Origin: JAVBKX01 sp031553835
GTDB taxonomy: Bacteria; Bacteroidota; Bacteroidia; Bacteroidales; Azobacteroidaceae
Assembly (NCBI GenBank): GCA_031553835.1
Contig: JAVBKX010000038.1
Location: 1-64,000 of the forward strand
Direction: 5' to 3'
DNA length: 64,000 nt
Each line of letters opens with the position of its first letter. Position 1 is the stretch's first letter. The notes beneath the pieces are model-generated. The model ran no database searches. It saw nothing but the letters and a program-made list of their open reading frames with translations, and was not told the DNA's origin. Below, one piece after another: positions 8,162 through 17,114 of this stretch. Made by a program: the position numbers and the translations under genes.

Positions 8162-9243
8162 TGCACTTTTTTAGAACACATAACCGTTTTGCCGGATGGC
8201 TGTTATTGACCTTGATGTTTGCTTTTACAACCCATGGAAAAGCGCAGGATCATGTTGTTGCCACGGAAGAAAACAGTCATGAAGCATTTGATTTGAAGGA
8301 GATGATATTTTCTCATGTCATGGATGCTTACGATTGGCATTTTTTTACTTTCAATGGACATCATTATTCTATTCCGCTGTTGGTTATTGTGAAAAGTCCC
8401 GAACGGGGTTGGTTTGCTTTTTCTTCTGCCCGTTTGGCGCATGGCGAATCTTATGAAGGCTTTTATTTAGCAACAGAAGGAACCTGTAAAGGCAAAGTAG
8501 TGGAAAGAAACAACCAGGGACAGGAAATCAGACCTTTTGATATCTCTTTTACCAAAACGGCGGCCGCCATTTGCTTATCCTGTATCATATTAATATTGAT
8601 TTTCGTGCCAATAGCAAAAGGATATAAAGAAAAGCCATTGAGCTCCCGCAGAGGCTTTACCGGTTCGCTGGAAATGCTTACCGTGTCGATTGTCGATGAT
8701 TTGATTAAACCTTGTGTTGGTCACGGATATAGAAAATTTACTCCTTATTTACTAACTGCATTTTATTTTATTTTTCTGAATAACCTGTTAGGATTAATTC
8801 CCGGAGGAAGCAATGTAACAGGCAACATTGCGGTTACCTTTGTGTTGGCCATGTTTACATTTATTATTACGAATATATTCGGAAATAAAGAATATCTAAA
8901 AGAAATATTTTGGCCTGATGTGCCGGTATGGTTAAAGGTTCCGATCCCCATTATGCCGTTTGTCGAATTATTAGGGATTTTCACCAAACCGTTTGCTTTA
9001 ATGATCCGGTTATTTGCCAACATGCTGGCTGGTCATATTGTGATATTGGTGCTGGTGGGGCTTATCTTTATATTCAAAGTCATGGGTGGAGTTGCCGTGG
9101 CTTCAGGAGTATCGGCATTATCTATCGCCTTTACCATATTTATGTTGACATTAGATGTTTTAATCTCATTTATCCAGGCGTATGTATTCACTATGCTTTC
9201 CGCTATTTTTATCGGATTGGCCAGGCCACAACATGCTCATTAA
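8161..9243 (+). CDS. atpB: F1F0 ATP synthase subunit a
   Basis: A 360-residue membrane stator subunit, longer than the usual 270 or so because of an N-terminal extension. The first 28 residues look like a cleavable signal peptide (LTLMFAFTTHGKAQ), and the following roughly 110 residues are mostly hydrophilic and predicted extracytoplasmic. The channel part is conserved: PFALMIRLFANMLAGHIVIL has the essential Arg (R283), and QAYVFTMLSAIFIGLA forms the last helix. The long leader-containing form is known in Bacteroidetes. It provides the ion half-channels against the c-ring. Confidence 0.94.
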   Translation: MHFFRTHNRFAGWLLLTLMFAFTTHGKAQDHVVATEENSHEAFDLKEMIFSHVMDAYDWHFFTFNGHHYSIPLLVIVKSPERGWFAFSSARLAHGESYEGFYLATEGTCKGKVVERNNQGQEIRPFDISFTKTAAAICLSCIILILIFVPIAKGYKEKPLSSRRGFTGSLEMLTVSIVDDLIKPCVGHGYRKFTPYLLTAFYFIFLNNLLGLIPGGSNVTGNIAVTFVLAMFTFIITNIFGNKEYLKEIFWPDVPVWLKVPIPIMPFVELLGIFTKPFALMIRLFANMLAGHIVILVLVGLIFIFKVMGGVAVASGVSALSIAFTIFMLTLDVLISFIQAYVFTMLSAIFIGLARPQHAH

Positions 9244-9316
9244 ATTGAATGTATGAAACAAGTATGCATCAAAAATATTAATTAAACTATAAAAATTAAT
9301 TTTAAATACAATCATT

Positions 9317-9571
9317 ATGTTATTGTCAATTTTATTACAAGCTGCTGCAGGAGCAGGATTATCAAAATTAGGAGCGTGTATTGGAGCCGGATTTATTGTT
9401 ATCGGAGCCGGATTAGGAATTGGAAAAATCGGAGGACAAGCGATGGATGCTATTGCCCGTCAGCCGGAATCATCCAGTGATATTCGTTCCAATATGATTG
9501 TAATTGCTGCTTTGATCGAAGGGGTAGCCTTGTTTGCTATTATCGTTTGTTTCTTGGCTTTATTTGTATAA
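9317..9571 (+). CDS. atpE: F1F0 ATP synthase subunit c
   Basis: An 84-residue hairpin of two transmembrane helices. The inter-helix loop is ARQPE, and the ion-carrying carboxylate is E68 in AALIEGVALFA. Helix 1 reads GAGLGIGKIGGQAMDAIARQ. The Gln that sits one turn down helix 1 in Na+-binding c subunits is Ile here, and the Ser-Thr after the Glu is Gly-Val. This argues for H+ rather than Na+ coupling (inference). A 73-base gap with no obvious structure separates it from atpB; atpF begins 3 bases after its stop. Confidence 0.95.
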   Translation: MLLSILLQAAAGAGLSKLGACIGAGFIVIGAGLGIGKIGGQAMDAIARQPESSSDIRSNMIVIAALIEGVALFAIIVCFLALFV

Positions 9572-9574
9572 AAC

Positions 9575-10066
9575 ATGGAATTATTTACTCCCGACATAGG
9601 ACTGATAATATGGATGTTAATCCCATTTTCGATCGTATTTTTTGTGCTTGCAAAATATGCATGGCCGGCGATCATGAAAGGGATTGAAGACCGGGGTAAA
9701 TTTATTGACGATTCCATTCAGGCTGCCAATGAAGCCAATGCCCGGCTCGACGGGATTAAGGCGGAAGGTGATAAACTCATGGCTGAAGCTAAAGCAGAAC
9801 AATTGCGTCTGTTAAAAGAAGCGTCGGATATGCACGCCCAATTAGTGAAAGAAGCTAAATTGCAGGCAGGCATTGAAGCCGATAAAGTAATAGCTGAAGC
9901 CCGCGCCGAAATTCAGCGGGAAAAAGAGCAGGCCGTACGTGATATTCGCCATCAGGTAGCGGAACTTTCGTTGGATATTGCCGAGAAAGTGCTTCGTGAA
10001 AACCTCGGCAATAGGGCTGCTCAAATGGAATTGATTAATAAGTTGCTGGAAGAAAGTTCGAACTAA
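9575..10066 (+). CDS. atpF: F1F0 ATP synthase subunit b
   Basis: 163 residues. One N-terminal membrane helix (IGLIIWMLIPFSIVFFVLAKYAWPAIMKGIEDR) is followed by a long charged amphipathic helix rich in Ala, Glu and Lys that forms the peripheral stalk. The KYAWPAI segment at the membrane exit is conserved in b subunits. The gene order atpE-atpF-atpH is preserved with short spacers. Confidence 0.95.
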   Translation: MELFTPDIGLIIWMLIPFSIVFFVLAKYAWPAIMKGIEDRGKFIDDSIQAANEANARLDGIKAEGDKLMAEAKAEQLRLLKEASDMHAQLVKEAKLQAGIEADKVIAEARAEIQREKEQAVRDIRHQVAELSLDIAEKVLRENLGNRAAQMELINKLLEESSN

Positions 10067-10106
10067 TTACGAACAATCTATACTTCAAAATTTTTAATGG
10101 CATCAA

Positions 10107-10664
10107 ATGGATACTGGAAGAATTGCTGCGCGATATGCCAAAGCAATCTATGAATTTGCTTTGGAACAGAAAGAAGATAAAATCGTTTATGAGGAAATGA
10201 AATGCCTTGTGAAAAGTTTTCACGCGTTCCCTTCGTTAAAAAAAACGATGGAAAATCCAACGGTATCGTCCCTGGAAAAAGAAAAAATACTGGCCACAGC
10301 TGCCGGCATTTCTGTGAGCAATACATTTTCAAAAATATTGAAATTGATTCGCACCAACCATCGGGAAACGTATATGATGCCTATTGCAATGATGTATGAA
10401 GACTATTATCGCCGGCAGAAAGGAATTATTACCGGAAAATTAGTTTCTGCGGAGCCGATTACACCTGAGGTAGAAGCAAAAATGAAAGCCTTGATAACTG
10501 GTGAATCGGGTAAAGAAGTTGATTTTGAAACTCAGACAGATCCTTCTCTGATTGGCGGATTTATTGTGGAGATAGATTCTAATTTGTTGGATGCCAGTAT
10601 AAAAAGTCAATTGAATAAGATCAGGTATCAATTGATGGATATAAATAAAAACCTGCTTAATTAA
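10107..10664 (+). CDS. atpH: F1F0 ATP synthase subunit delta
   Basis: 185 residues. The N-terminal helical domain begins GRIAARYAKAIYEFALEQ, a diagnostic delta/OSCP start. The C-terminal domain carries the conserved DPSLIGGFIVEIDSNLLDASIKSQLNKI. It joins the b stalk to the top of the alpha3beta3 head. Its end lies 9 bases before atpA. Confidence 0.95.
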   Translation: MDTGRIAARYAKAIYEFALEQKEDKIVYEEMKCLVKSFHAFPSLKKTMENPTVSSLEKEKILATAAGISVSNTFSKILKLIRTNHRETYMMPIAMMYEDYYRRQKGIITGKLVSAEPITPEVEAKMKALITGESGKEVDFETQTDPSLIGGFIVEIDSNLLDASIKSQLNKIRYQLMDINKNLLN

Positions 10665-10673
10665 AATAGAGTT

Positions 10674-12254
10674 ATGCCAGAAATAAAAGCAAGTGAAGTT
10701 TCTGCAGTGTTGCGAATGCAATTGGAAGGAATTGATACCCGAGTCAAGTTTGAAGAAGTGGGTACGGTGTTGCAAGTAAGCGATGGAGTAGTACGCATTT
10801 ACGGCTTGACGAATGCAGAATCGGGCGAATTGTTGGAGTTTGACAACGGTGTGCAGGCTATTGTAATGAATCTTGAAGAAGATAATGTTGGAGCTGTATT
10901 GTTGGGTTCTACTGAATTGGTTGAAGAAGACGATAAAGTAAAACGGACCCGCCGTATTGCTTCTATCATGGTTGGAGATGCTTTGCTGGGACGAGTGGTT
11001 AATCCGCTGGGCCAACCTATCGATGGAAAAGGAACCCTTAAGGGGGAATTGCTGGAAATGCCATTGGAAAGAAAAGCGCCGGGAGTGATTTATCGTCAGC
11101 CGGTAAACCAGCCTTTACAAACCGGACTCAAGTCTATTGATGCCATGATTCCCATCGGACGCGGACAACGGGAGTTGATTATTGGCGACCGGCAAACCGG
11201 GAAAACAGCTATTGCTATTGATGCAATCATCAATCAACGAGCTAATTTTTTAGCCGGAGATCCCGTATATTGTATTTATGTCGCTATCGGACAAAAAGCA
11301 TCTAAAGTAGCTAATATTGAAAATATATTGCGCGAACATGGAGCAATGGATTATACGGTGATTGTGGCAGCGTCGGCGGCCGATCCTGCGGCATTGCAAT
11401 TTTATGCACCTTTTGCCGGAGCTGCTATTGGCGAATATTTCAGGGATACCGGCCGTCATGCGTTGGTTGTATATGATGATTTGTCAAAACAGGCGGTTTC
11501 TTACCGGGAAGTTTCGTTAATTTTACGTCGGCCTTCCGGACGTGAAGCTTATCCGGGAGACATATTTTATCTGCATTCTCGTTTATTGGAGCGTGCGGCT
11601 AAAATAATCAATAATGATGATGTGGCTCGACAAATGAACGATTTGCCTGCCAGTTTAAAAGATAAAGTGAAAGGTGGAGGGTCGTTGACAGCCCTGCCGA
11701 TCATTGAGACTCAGGCAGGAGACGTTTCAGCATATATTCCGACCAATGTAATTTCGATTACCGACGGGCAAATATTCCTTGAAACAGGATTGTTCAATGC
11801 CGGAATCCGTCCGGCTATCAATGTCGGGATTTCAGTTTCCCGCGTAGGAGGGAATGCCCAGGTAAAAGCCATGAAGAAGATTGCCGGAACATTGAAGACC
11901 GATCAGGCGCAATACCGCGAATTGGAAGCATTTACCAAATTCGGAGGAGATATGGATCAAGTGACTAAAATGACACTGGATAAAGGAAAGAAAAATTCCG
12001 CATTATTGATTCAACCTCAATATCATCCCTTGCCTGTAGAAAAAGAGATTGCCATTATTTATTGTGGTACAAAAGGCTTACTGTATGATGTCCCTGTAGA
12101 AAAAGTCCGCGATTTTGAAGTTGCTTTTCTGGAAGTGCTCGAATTACAACACAAAAAAGATGTGTTGGAAGAATTGAAAAAAGGCGTTATGACAGAAGAA
12201 GTGGAAAATATTTTGAAGTTAGTGGCGCAAGAAGTAGCGAAAGATTTTCATTAA
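10674..12254 (+). CDS. atpA: F1F0 ATP synthase subunit alpha
   Basis: A 526-residue non-catalytic nucleotide-binding F1 subunit. The P-loop GDRQTGKT is at 171-178, VYDDLSKQAVSYREVSLILRRPSGREAYPGDIFYLHSRLLERAA matches the ATPase alpha/beta signature region, and SRVGGNAQVKAM contains the arginine finger (SRVGG). It alternates with beta in the F1 head. It is followed by atpG after 6 bases. Confidence 0.97.
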   Translation: MPEIKASEVSAVLRMQLEGIDTRVKFEEVGTVLQVSDGVVRIYGLTNAESGELLEFDNGVQAIVMNLEEDNVGAVLLGSTELVEEDDKVKRTRRIASIMVGDALLGRVVNPLGQPIDGKGTLKGELLEMPLERKAPGVIYRQPVNQPLQTGLKSIDAMIPIGRGQRELIIGDRQTGKTAIAIDAIINQRANFLAGDPVYCIYVAIGQKASKVANIENILREHGAMDYTVIVAASAADPAALQFYAPFAGAAIGEYFRDTGRHALVVYDDLSKQAVSYREVSLILRRPSGREAYPGDIFYLHSRLLERAAKIINNDDVARQMNDLPASLKDKVKGGGSLTALPIIETQAGDVSAYIPTNVISITDGQIFLETGLFNAGIRPAINVGISVSRVGGNAQVKAMKKIAGTLKTDQAQYRELEAFTKFGGDMDQVTKMTLDKGKKNSALLIQPQYHPLPVEKEIAIIYCGTKGLLYDVPVEKVRDFEVAFLEVLELQHKKDVLEELKKGVMTEEVENILKLVAQEVAKDFH

Positions 12255-12260
12255 CATAAA

Positions 12261-13139
12261 ATGGCTTCATTAAAAGAAATAAAAGGGCGAATCAGTTCTG
12301 TCAAATCAACGCAGAAGATTACTTCTGCCATGAAAATGGTATCATCAGCCAAGTTGAGAAAAGCGCAATACCAGATTGAACGCTTCTTGCCTTATCAGGA
12401 ACATTTGGGTCGCATTTTGGATGATTTTTTGCTTTCGGATATGATGTTTTCCACTCCATTGTCGGAAGAACGTCCGGTACAATCGGTGGCTATTGTGGTA
12501 TTTGCGTCCAATTCCACTCTTTGCGGAGCATTTAATGCCAATATTATTAAGTTGCTTTCAGAAGTATTAAAGCAATATGATCATTTATCGTCTTCCAATA
12601 TCTTTATTTATCCGGTAGGAAAAAAAATAGAAGAAGCGATTGTAAAAGGCGGACTGAAACCGCAAGGTAGTTATATCGATCTCATGGATACTCCTCAATT
12701 TGAAGGTGCTAAGGAAATTGCCGATACCCTGATTGCTGATTTTTTGAATAAAAAAATTGATAAAGTGGAATTAATTTATAACCATTTTAAAAGTACAGCC
12801 GTTCAGGTTCCAACAGTCGAAACTTTTCTTCCTTTGGCATTAAATTCAGTACATCATCCAACGGATAAAAAAACAGCCACGATCGACTATATTGTGGAAC
12901 CTGATCGGGAAACCGTACTTTCTATTTTGATTCCTAAGAGTTTGCGTTCGAAAATGTATGCAACATTGCTGGATTCTGCAGCGGCCGAACAGGCTGCGCG
13001 AACAGTGGCTATGCAGATTGCAACCGATAATGCAGATGAAATATTGGACGAATTGACCATTCAATTTAACAAGCAGCGTCAACAGGCTATTACAAATGAA
13101 TTGTTGGATATTGTCGGAGGGTCTGAGGCCTTGAAATAA
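12261..13139 (+). CDS. atpG: F1F0 ATP synthase subunit gamma
   Basis: A 292-residue central rotor shaft. The N-terminal helix starts ASLKEIKGRISSVKSTQKITSAMKMVSSAKLRKAQ, which is diagnostic. The C-terminal helix ends AADNADEILDEL-like followed by FNKQRQQAITNELLDIVGGSEAL, also diagnostic. It is the last gene of the nine-gene operon; an AT-rich 88-base gap follows before a separate small gene. Confidence 0.96.
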   Translation: MASLKEIKGRISSVKSTQKITSAMKMVSSAKLRKAQYQIERFLPYQEHLGRILDDFLLSDMMFSTPLSEERPVQSVAIVVFASNSTLCGAFNANIIKLLSEVLKQYDHLSSSNIFIYPVGKKIEEAIVKGGLKPQGSYIDLMDTPQFEGAKEIADTLIADFLNKKIDKVELIYNHFKSTAVQVPTVETFLPLALNSVHHPTDKKTATIDYIVEPDRETVLSILIPKSLRSKMYATLLDSAAAEQAARTVAMQIATDNADEILDELTIQFNKQRQQAITNELLDIVGGSEALK

Positions 13140-13227
13140 GTTGCCTATTTAAAACCGTATTTTTTTGTTTAAACCTTTTATTAAAAATAGGATCTAATAG
13201 TATGATGTTTTATTAAAACTAACTAAA

Positions 13228-13608
13228 ATGAAAAATTTACTGTTATCATGCGTCATGTTGTTGAGTATAACAATGGTTGAGGCTCAGCAACCACCGCAAG
13301 GGCGACAACGAATGACTGTTGAAGAGAGAGCTAAACAGATCACGGAATGGATGACCACTGAACTAAATTTGACTTCTGCTCAGATTGCTCCGGTAGATTC
13401 AATTAATTTACTTTTTGCACAAGCCCAACGGGTTTTATTTCAAGCTGCGGAAGGAGACCGCGACAAAATCAGGGAAAATATGACGGTGTTGGCAAAGGAA
13501 AAAGAAACAGCTTTAGCTAAAGTATTGACTCCGGAACAACTGGAAGCGTACAAAAAGAAAAATGCGGAAATGATGGATAATTTCCGGAATAGGAGAAGGT
13601 CAGAATAA
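13228..13608 (+). CDS. Small secreted helical protein (Spy/LTXXQ-like)
   Basis: 126 residues with a clear signal peptide (MKNLLLSCVMLLSITMVEAQ). The mature part is charged and helical. It contains LNLTSAQIAPVDSINLLFAQ and VLTPEQLEAYKKKNAEMM, a pattern like the LTxxQ repeats of the Spy/CpxP periplasmic chaperone group and of small Bacteroidetes proteins with DUF4890-like domains. No catalytic residues are evident. It follows the ATP synthase operon on the same strand after 88 bases and is followed by a terminator hairpin. The function is unknown; chaperone or stress sensor is a guess. Confidence 0.6.
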   Translation: MKNLLLSCVMLLSITMVEAQQPPQGRQRMTVEERAKQITEWMTTELNLTSAQIAPVDSINLLFAQAQRVLFQAAEGDRDKIRENMTVLAKEKETALAKVLTPEQLEAYKKKNAEMMDNFRNRRRSE

Positions 13609-13645
13609 CTTGTTGAGATTGGTATAATAATCATTTTATAAACTC

Positions 13646-13702
13646 AAAGACGCGAAGGCGCAAAGGAATCTTTACATAAGAACTTTGCGCCTTTGTGTCT
13701 TT
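13646..13702. terminator. Bidirectional hairpin between convergent genes
   Basis: The 20-base arms AAAGACGCGAAGGCGCAAAG (13646-13665) and CTTTGCGCCTTTGTGTCTTT (13683-13702) pair fully in RNA, counting two G-U pairs, around a 17-base loop. It lies between the 3' ends of a plus-strand gene and the minus-strand GH2 gene, as expected for a shared terminator. The heptamer-like AAAGACGC / AAAGGCGC units belong to a repeat type common in Bacteroidetes intergenic DNA. Confidence 0.65.
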
Positions 13703-13711
13703 TATCGTTGA

Positions 13712-16219
13712 TTATTGTTCTGTTTTAATAATGATTTCAGCATCTTTTAATCCTTCGCCGGTCGCTTTGAGTGTGATTTTTCCCGGTTTTTTCCCGGCTT
13801 GAATGACAGCTAAAGCTTTTCCATGGAAAAGTGCTCGTTCCGGCCTTTTCAGCGATATTGCATTGGTAGGATCGCCATTGTCGGTACCTGCAATATTTCC
13901 GTCACCTTCAATAGCAAACCGGATTAATTGATTAGCAGTTGGCACAGGATAACCGGTTTCATCTAATACTTCTGCCGTAATAAAGGCCAGATCTTTCCCA
14001 TTTGCGCTTATTTTAGTTCTGTCGGCCGTTAAACGGATTTGTACTGCGATACCGGCCGTTTGAATTTCTTTTTCGATTATTTTTTGTCCGTTCTTCCTCG
14101 AAACCGCTTTTAATTGTCCGGCTTCAAAAGGAATGCGCCAGCATACATGCAAGTCATCGTCTGCTTTTTTCTTGATTCCCTGTGATTTACCATTCAAGAA
14201 AAGCTCGACTTCATCTGCCTGATTATAATATGCCCATACATCGATCATTTCTCCCGGATTCCAATTCCAATGAGGGAAAATATGTAGCATAGGTTGATCC
14301 GTCCATTCGCTTTGATACATATAATAAATATCTTTGGGAAATCCGGCCAAATCGATAATGCCGAAGTAAGAACTTCGCGAAGGCCACCAGAATGGAGTAG
14401 GTTCGCCCAAATAATCAAATCCGGTCCATATATATTGTCCTGCTACAAAATCCATTTTTTTTATAGCTTTCCAGGTTTCCTCATGAGAATTACCCCAGGG
14501 AACATGACAATTGTCATACGACGAACATTGATGAATCGGCCGGTCGAACGGTTTATCCCAACTTTCGGGCCAGATGCGCATGCTGTCAGATGGCATTTCG
14601 TAATAACCACGCGACATTAATCCCGAAACCGTTTCGGAGCCGATAAACGGTTTTCCCGGAAAATTAACAGGAACATTTTTATAGTCCGACAGATGATAAT
14701 TGAACCCAATAATTTCCAATGCATCCGATTTAAATAAATGATTGGAAGGATTGGTTTCATTGCATCCGGCGGTTACCGGCCGTGTCGGATCAATAGTCTT
14801 GACTATTTCGGTTAATTTAATGGTGAGTAATTGGTTGACATGTATTTCTCCGGATTCTAATGCTTTCGGGTCGATATTTTTCTGTTGATTCAACAAAATA
14901 TTCGCCTCCTGCAGATCCAACGTATCGGTACGGCTATCTGTCCATTGCTCCAGCACTTCATTTCCAATACTCCACATAAATATGCAGGGATGATTCCGGT
15001 CGCGGAGAATTAGATCGGTTAAATCCCGCTCATACCATGCTGCAAAATATTGCGAATAGTCGTAAGTTGATTTTTTCTTACGCCACATATCAAAAGCTTC
15101 ATCCATCACGATGAATCCCATTTTATCGCACAGATCCAGCAATTCGGGGGCCGGTGGATTATGCGAACAACGGATTCCGTTGCAGCCCATAGCTTTCAGA
15201 ATTTCTAACTGACGTTCCAACGCTCTGGTATTTACAGCAGATCCTAAGCATCCCAAATCGTGATGGTTGCAAACTCCATTAATTTTTACCTGTTTTCCAT
15301 TTAAGATAAAACCTTTTTCCGGATTAAATTCAAAAGTTCGGATCCCGATCGGAGTCTCGTATTCATCAACGGTTTTACCATCGATTTCCAATTTTGTCCG
15401 GACGCTATACATATATGGATTCTCTATCGACCAAAGGGTAGGGCGCCCGACCGAAATTTCCTGATTGACAGCGCTGATGCCTCGTAGCGCCATGGTACCG
15501 GCCGGTTTGCATTTGCCAACAGTCCGTCCGTTTTTATCAACCAATGTAGTTTTCACCACCACCGAGGGTTCTTCCCGTGTTGTATTTTTTATGCGGGTAA
15601 CGATGCGTACAGTTGCTGTTTGTTCGTTTACTTCGGGCGTTGTGATATAAGTTCCCCACAAATCAATATGGATCGGATTGGCAACGATTAATCTGACATT
15701 CCGATAAATTCCGGAACCGGAATACCAGCGGGAATTAGGTTGGCGGCTATTGTCCACTTTAACGGCAATGTTGTTTTTTTCTCCGAATTTAATGTAAGGA
15801 GTAAGATCGTAGCGAAAAGAAATATATCCATTAGGACGTTTTCCGACAGACGTTCCATTGATCCAGACTTCACTATTCCAATAAACGCCATCGAAATCAA
15901 TGTAGATATTTTTGCCTTGTTGAGTTTGATCTACCAGGAATGATTTACGATACCAGCCAATTCCTCCGGGTAAAGCTCCTCCTCCCGGAGTAGCCGGATT
16001 TTTATCTGAAAAATCCGATTCAATGCTCCAATCGTGCGGCACATCCAATGTTCGCCAGTTAGAATCATCCATTTCAGCGGATGAAAAATCAGCAGCGCTG
16101 TCGGCTAATGTAAATTGCCAGTTTGCTGTAAAATCATCAACTATCCTTACCGGTTGATGAGAACAGGCGGAGAGTAGGGCGAGGGCAATTACAGTCCATG
16201 TTAATGTTGAAATTCGCAT
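13712..16219 (-). CDS. GH2 beta-galactosidase-like lipoprotein
   Basis: 835 residues with a lipoprotein signal (LALLSAC). Domains in order: an N-terminal jelly-roll sugar-binding domain (WRTLDVPHDWSIE, GGGALPGGIGWYRKSF, WYSGSGIYRNV), an Ig-like domain to about residue 310, and a TIM barrel (GVCNHHDLGCLG, GIRCSHNPP). The acid/base is E421 in WSIGNEV and the nucleophile E529 in GSETVSG. Two further C-terminal beta domains follow, of the DUF4982/Ig type. It removes terminal beta-linked sugars, probably galactose, in the periplasm or at the outer membrane; beta-mannosidase and glucuronidase relatives are less likely. Its ATG comes one base after the kdsA stop, so it is read through from kdsA. Confidence 0.88.
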   Translation of the reverse strand: MRISTLTWTVIALALLSACSHQPVRIVDDFTANWQFTLADSAADFSSAEMDDSNWRTLDVPHDWSIESDFSDKNPATPGGGALPGGIGWYRKSFLVDQTQQGKNIYIDFDGVYWNSEVWINGTSVGKRPNGYISFRYDLTPYIKFGEKNNIAVKVDNSRQPNSRWYSGSGIYRNVRLIVANPIHIDLWGTYITTPEVNEQTATVRIVTRIKNTTREEPSVVVKTTLVDKNGRTVGKCKPAGTMALRGISAVNQEISVGRPTLWSIENPYMYSVRTKLEIDGKTVDEYETPIGIRTFEFNPEKGFILNGKQVKINGVCNHHDLGCLGSAVNTRALERQLEILKAMGCNGIRCSHNPPAPELLDLCDKMGFIVMDEAFDMWRKKKSTYDYSQYFAAWYERDLTDLILRDRNHPCIFMWSIGNEVLEQWTDSRTDTLDLQEANILLNQQKNIDPKALESGEIHVNQLLTIKLTEIVKTIDPTRPVTAGCNETNPSNHLFKSDALEIIGFNYHLSDYKNVPVNFPGKPFIGSETVSGLMSRGYYEMPSDSMRIWPESWDKPFDRPIHQCSSYDNCHVPWGNSHEETWKAIKKMDFVAGQYIWTGFDYLGEPTPFWWPSRSSYFGIIDLAGFPKDIYYMYQSEWTDQPMLHIFPHWNWNPGEMIDVWAYYNQADEVELFLNGKSQGIKKKADDDLHVCWRIPFEAGQLKAVSRKNGQKIIEKEIQTAGIAVQIRLTADRTKISANGKDLAFITAEVLDETGYPVPTANQLIRFAIEGDGNIAGTDNGDPTNAISLKRPERALFHGKALAVIQAGKKPGKITLKATGEGLKDAEIIIKTEQ

Positions 16220-16220
16220 A

Positions 16221-17024
16221 TTAAATGGCTTCTTTTATTTTAATTAATTTTTCTAATAATGGTTTTAAAAGATGCAATGGCAGCATGTTAGCTCCATCGG
16301 ATTGTGCTTCGGAAGGATTGGGATGTGTTTCGATAAACAATCCATCGGCTCCAACGGCAATAGCCGCTTTTGCAATTGTTTCGATTAATTGAGGCATTCC
16401 TCCGGTTACGCCGCTGGTTTGGTTGGGTTGTTGCAACGAATGGGTAATATCCATTACTACCGGAAAACCGAATGTTTGCATTTCGGGTATTCCCCGGAAA
16501 TCCACAACGAGATCCGTATAGCCGAAAGTAGTGCCGCGTTCTGTCAACAATACGTTATTGTTTCCTGCATCTACTATTTTTTGCGCTGCAAATTTCATGG
16601 CTCCGGGCGATAAAAATTGTCCTTTTTTTACATTGACCATTTTTCCTGTATTTGCGGCCGCGACCAGTAAGTCGGTTTGCCGGCACAAAAAAGCGGGAAT
16701 TTGTAACATGTCAACATATTCAGCGGCAATGGCAGCATCTTGAGTTTCATGAATGTCAGTTACTACCGGTACCTGAAAAGTTTCTTTTACTTTGCGTAAA
16801 ATTTTCAGCGCTTTTTCATCGCCAATACCGGTAAAAGAATCGAGTCGCGAACGATTTGCTTTTTTGTATGAGCCTTTAAATACGTAAGGAATGCCGAGTG
16901 ATTGAGTTATAGCCGCAATCTGCTCTGCAATTTGCATAGCCATAGTTTCGCCTTCGATAGCACAAGGGCCGGCCAAAAGAAAAAAACGCTTAGTACGAGC
17001 GCTTTGTAAGTAGTCTAATGTCAT
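16221..17024 (-). CDS. kdsA: 3-deoxy-8-phosphooctulonate synthase (KDO8P synthase)
   Basis: 267 residues. It condenses phosphoenolpyruvate with arabinose 5-phosphate to Kdo-8-phosphate, the first committed step to the Kdo of lipid A-core. Signatures: FLLAGPCAIEGE at the N-terminus, VFKGSYKKANRSR (PEP/A5P binding), TDIHE, NVKKGQFLSPGAM, LTERGTTFGY and GVTGGMPQL. The kdsB gene for CMP-Kdo synthesis is also in this window, 40 kb away. A matching promoter overlaps that of tRNA-Leu. The downstream GH2 gene is a non-standard operon partner. Confidence 0.95.
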   Translation of the reverse strand: MTLDYLQSARTKRFFLLAGPCAIEGETMAMQIAEQIAAITQSLGIPYVFKGSYKKANRSRLDSFTGIGDEKALKILRKVKETFQVPVVTDIHETQDAAIAAEYVDMLQIPAFLCRQTDLLVAAANTGKMVNVKKGQFLSPGAMKFAAQKIVDAGNNNVLLTERGTTFGYTDLVVDFRGIPEMQTFGFPVVMDITHSLQQPNQTSGVTGGMPQLIETIAKAAIAVGADGLFIETHPNPSEAQSDGANMLPLHLLKPLLEKLIKIKEAI

Positions 17025-17049
17025 ATAGATTTTATTAGAGATTGATATA

Positions 17050-17080
17050 CAAATGTATTGTTTTATTTGTTATTGGCAAA
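17050..17080 (-). promoter_or_regulatory. Promoter of kdsA
   Basis: On the minus strand the -33 TTTG (17077-17080) and -7 TACATTTG (17050-17057) are 19 bases apart, a full consensus match. The kdsA ATG lies 26 bases downstream. The elements interleave with the divergent tRNA-Leu promoter. Confidence 0.7.
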
Positions 17081-17095
17081 AAAAATGTATCTTTG
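17066..17095 (+). promoter_or_regulatory. Promoter of tRNA-Leu
   Basis: The -33 TTTG (17066-17069) and -7 TATCTTTG (17088-17095) are separated by 18 bases. The mature tRNA starts 20 bases after the -7 box. Confidence 0.8.
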
Positions 17096-17114
17096 CACCC
17101 GAAAATAGAAAATA

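Noticed and set aside
9317..9571. Na+-coupled ATP synthase
   Set aside because: The c subunit lacks the Gln and the Ser/Thr ligands of Na+-binding c-rings; proton coupling fits better.
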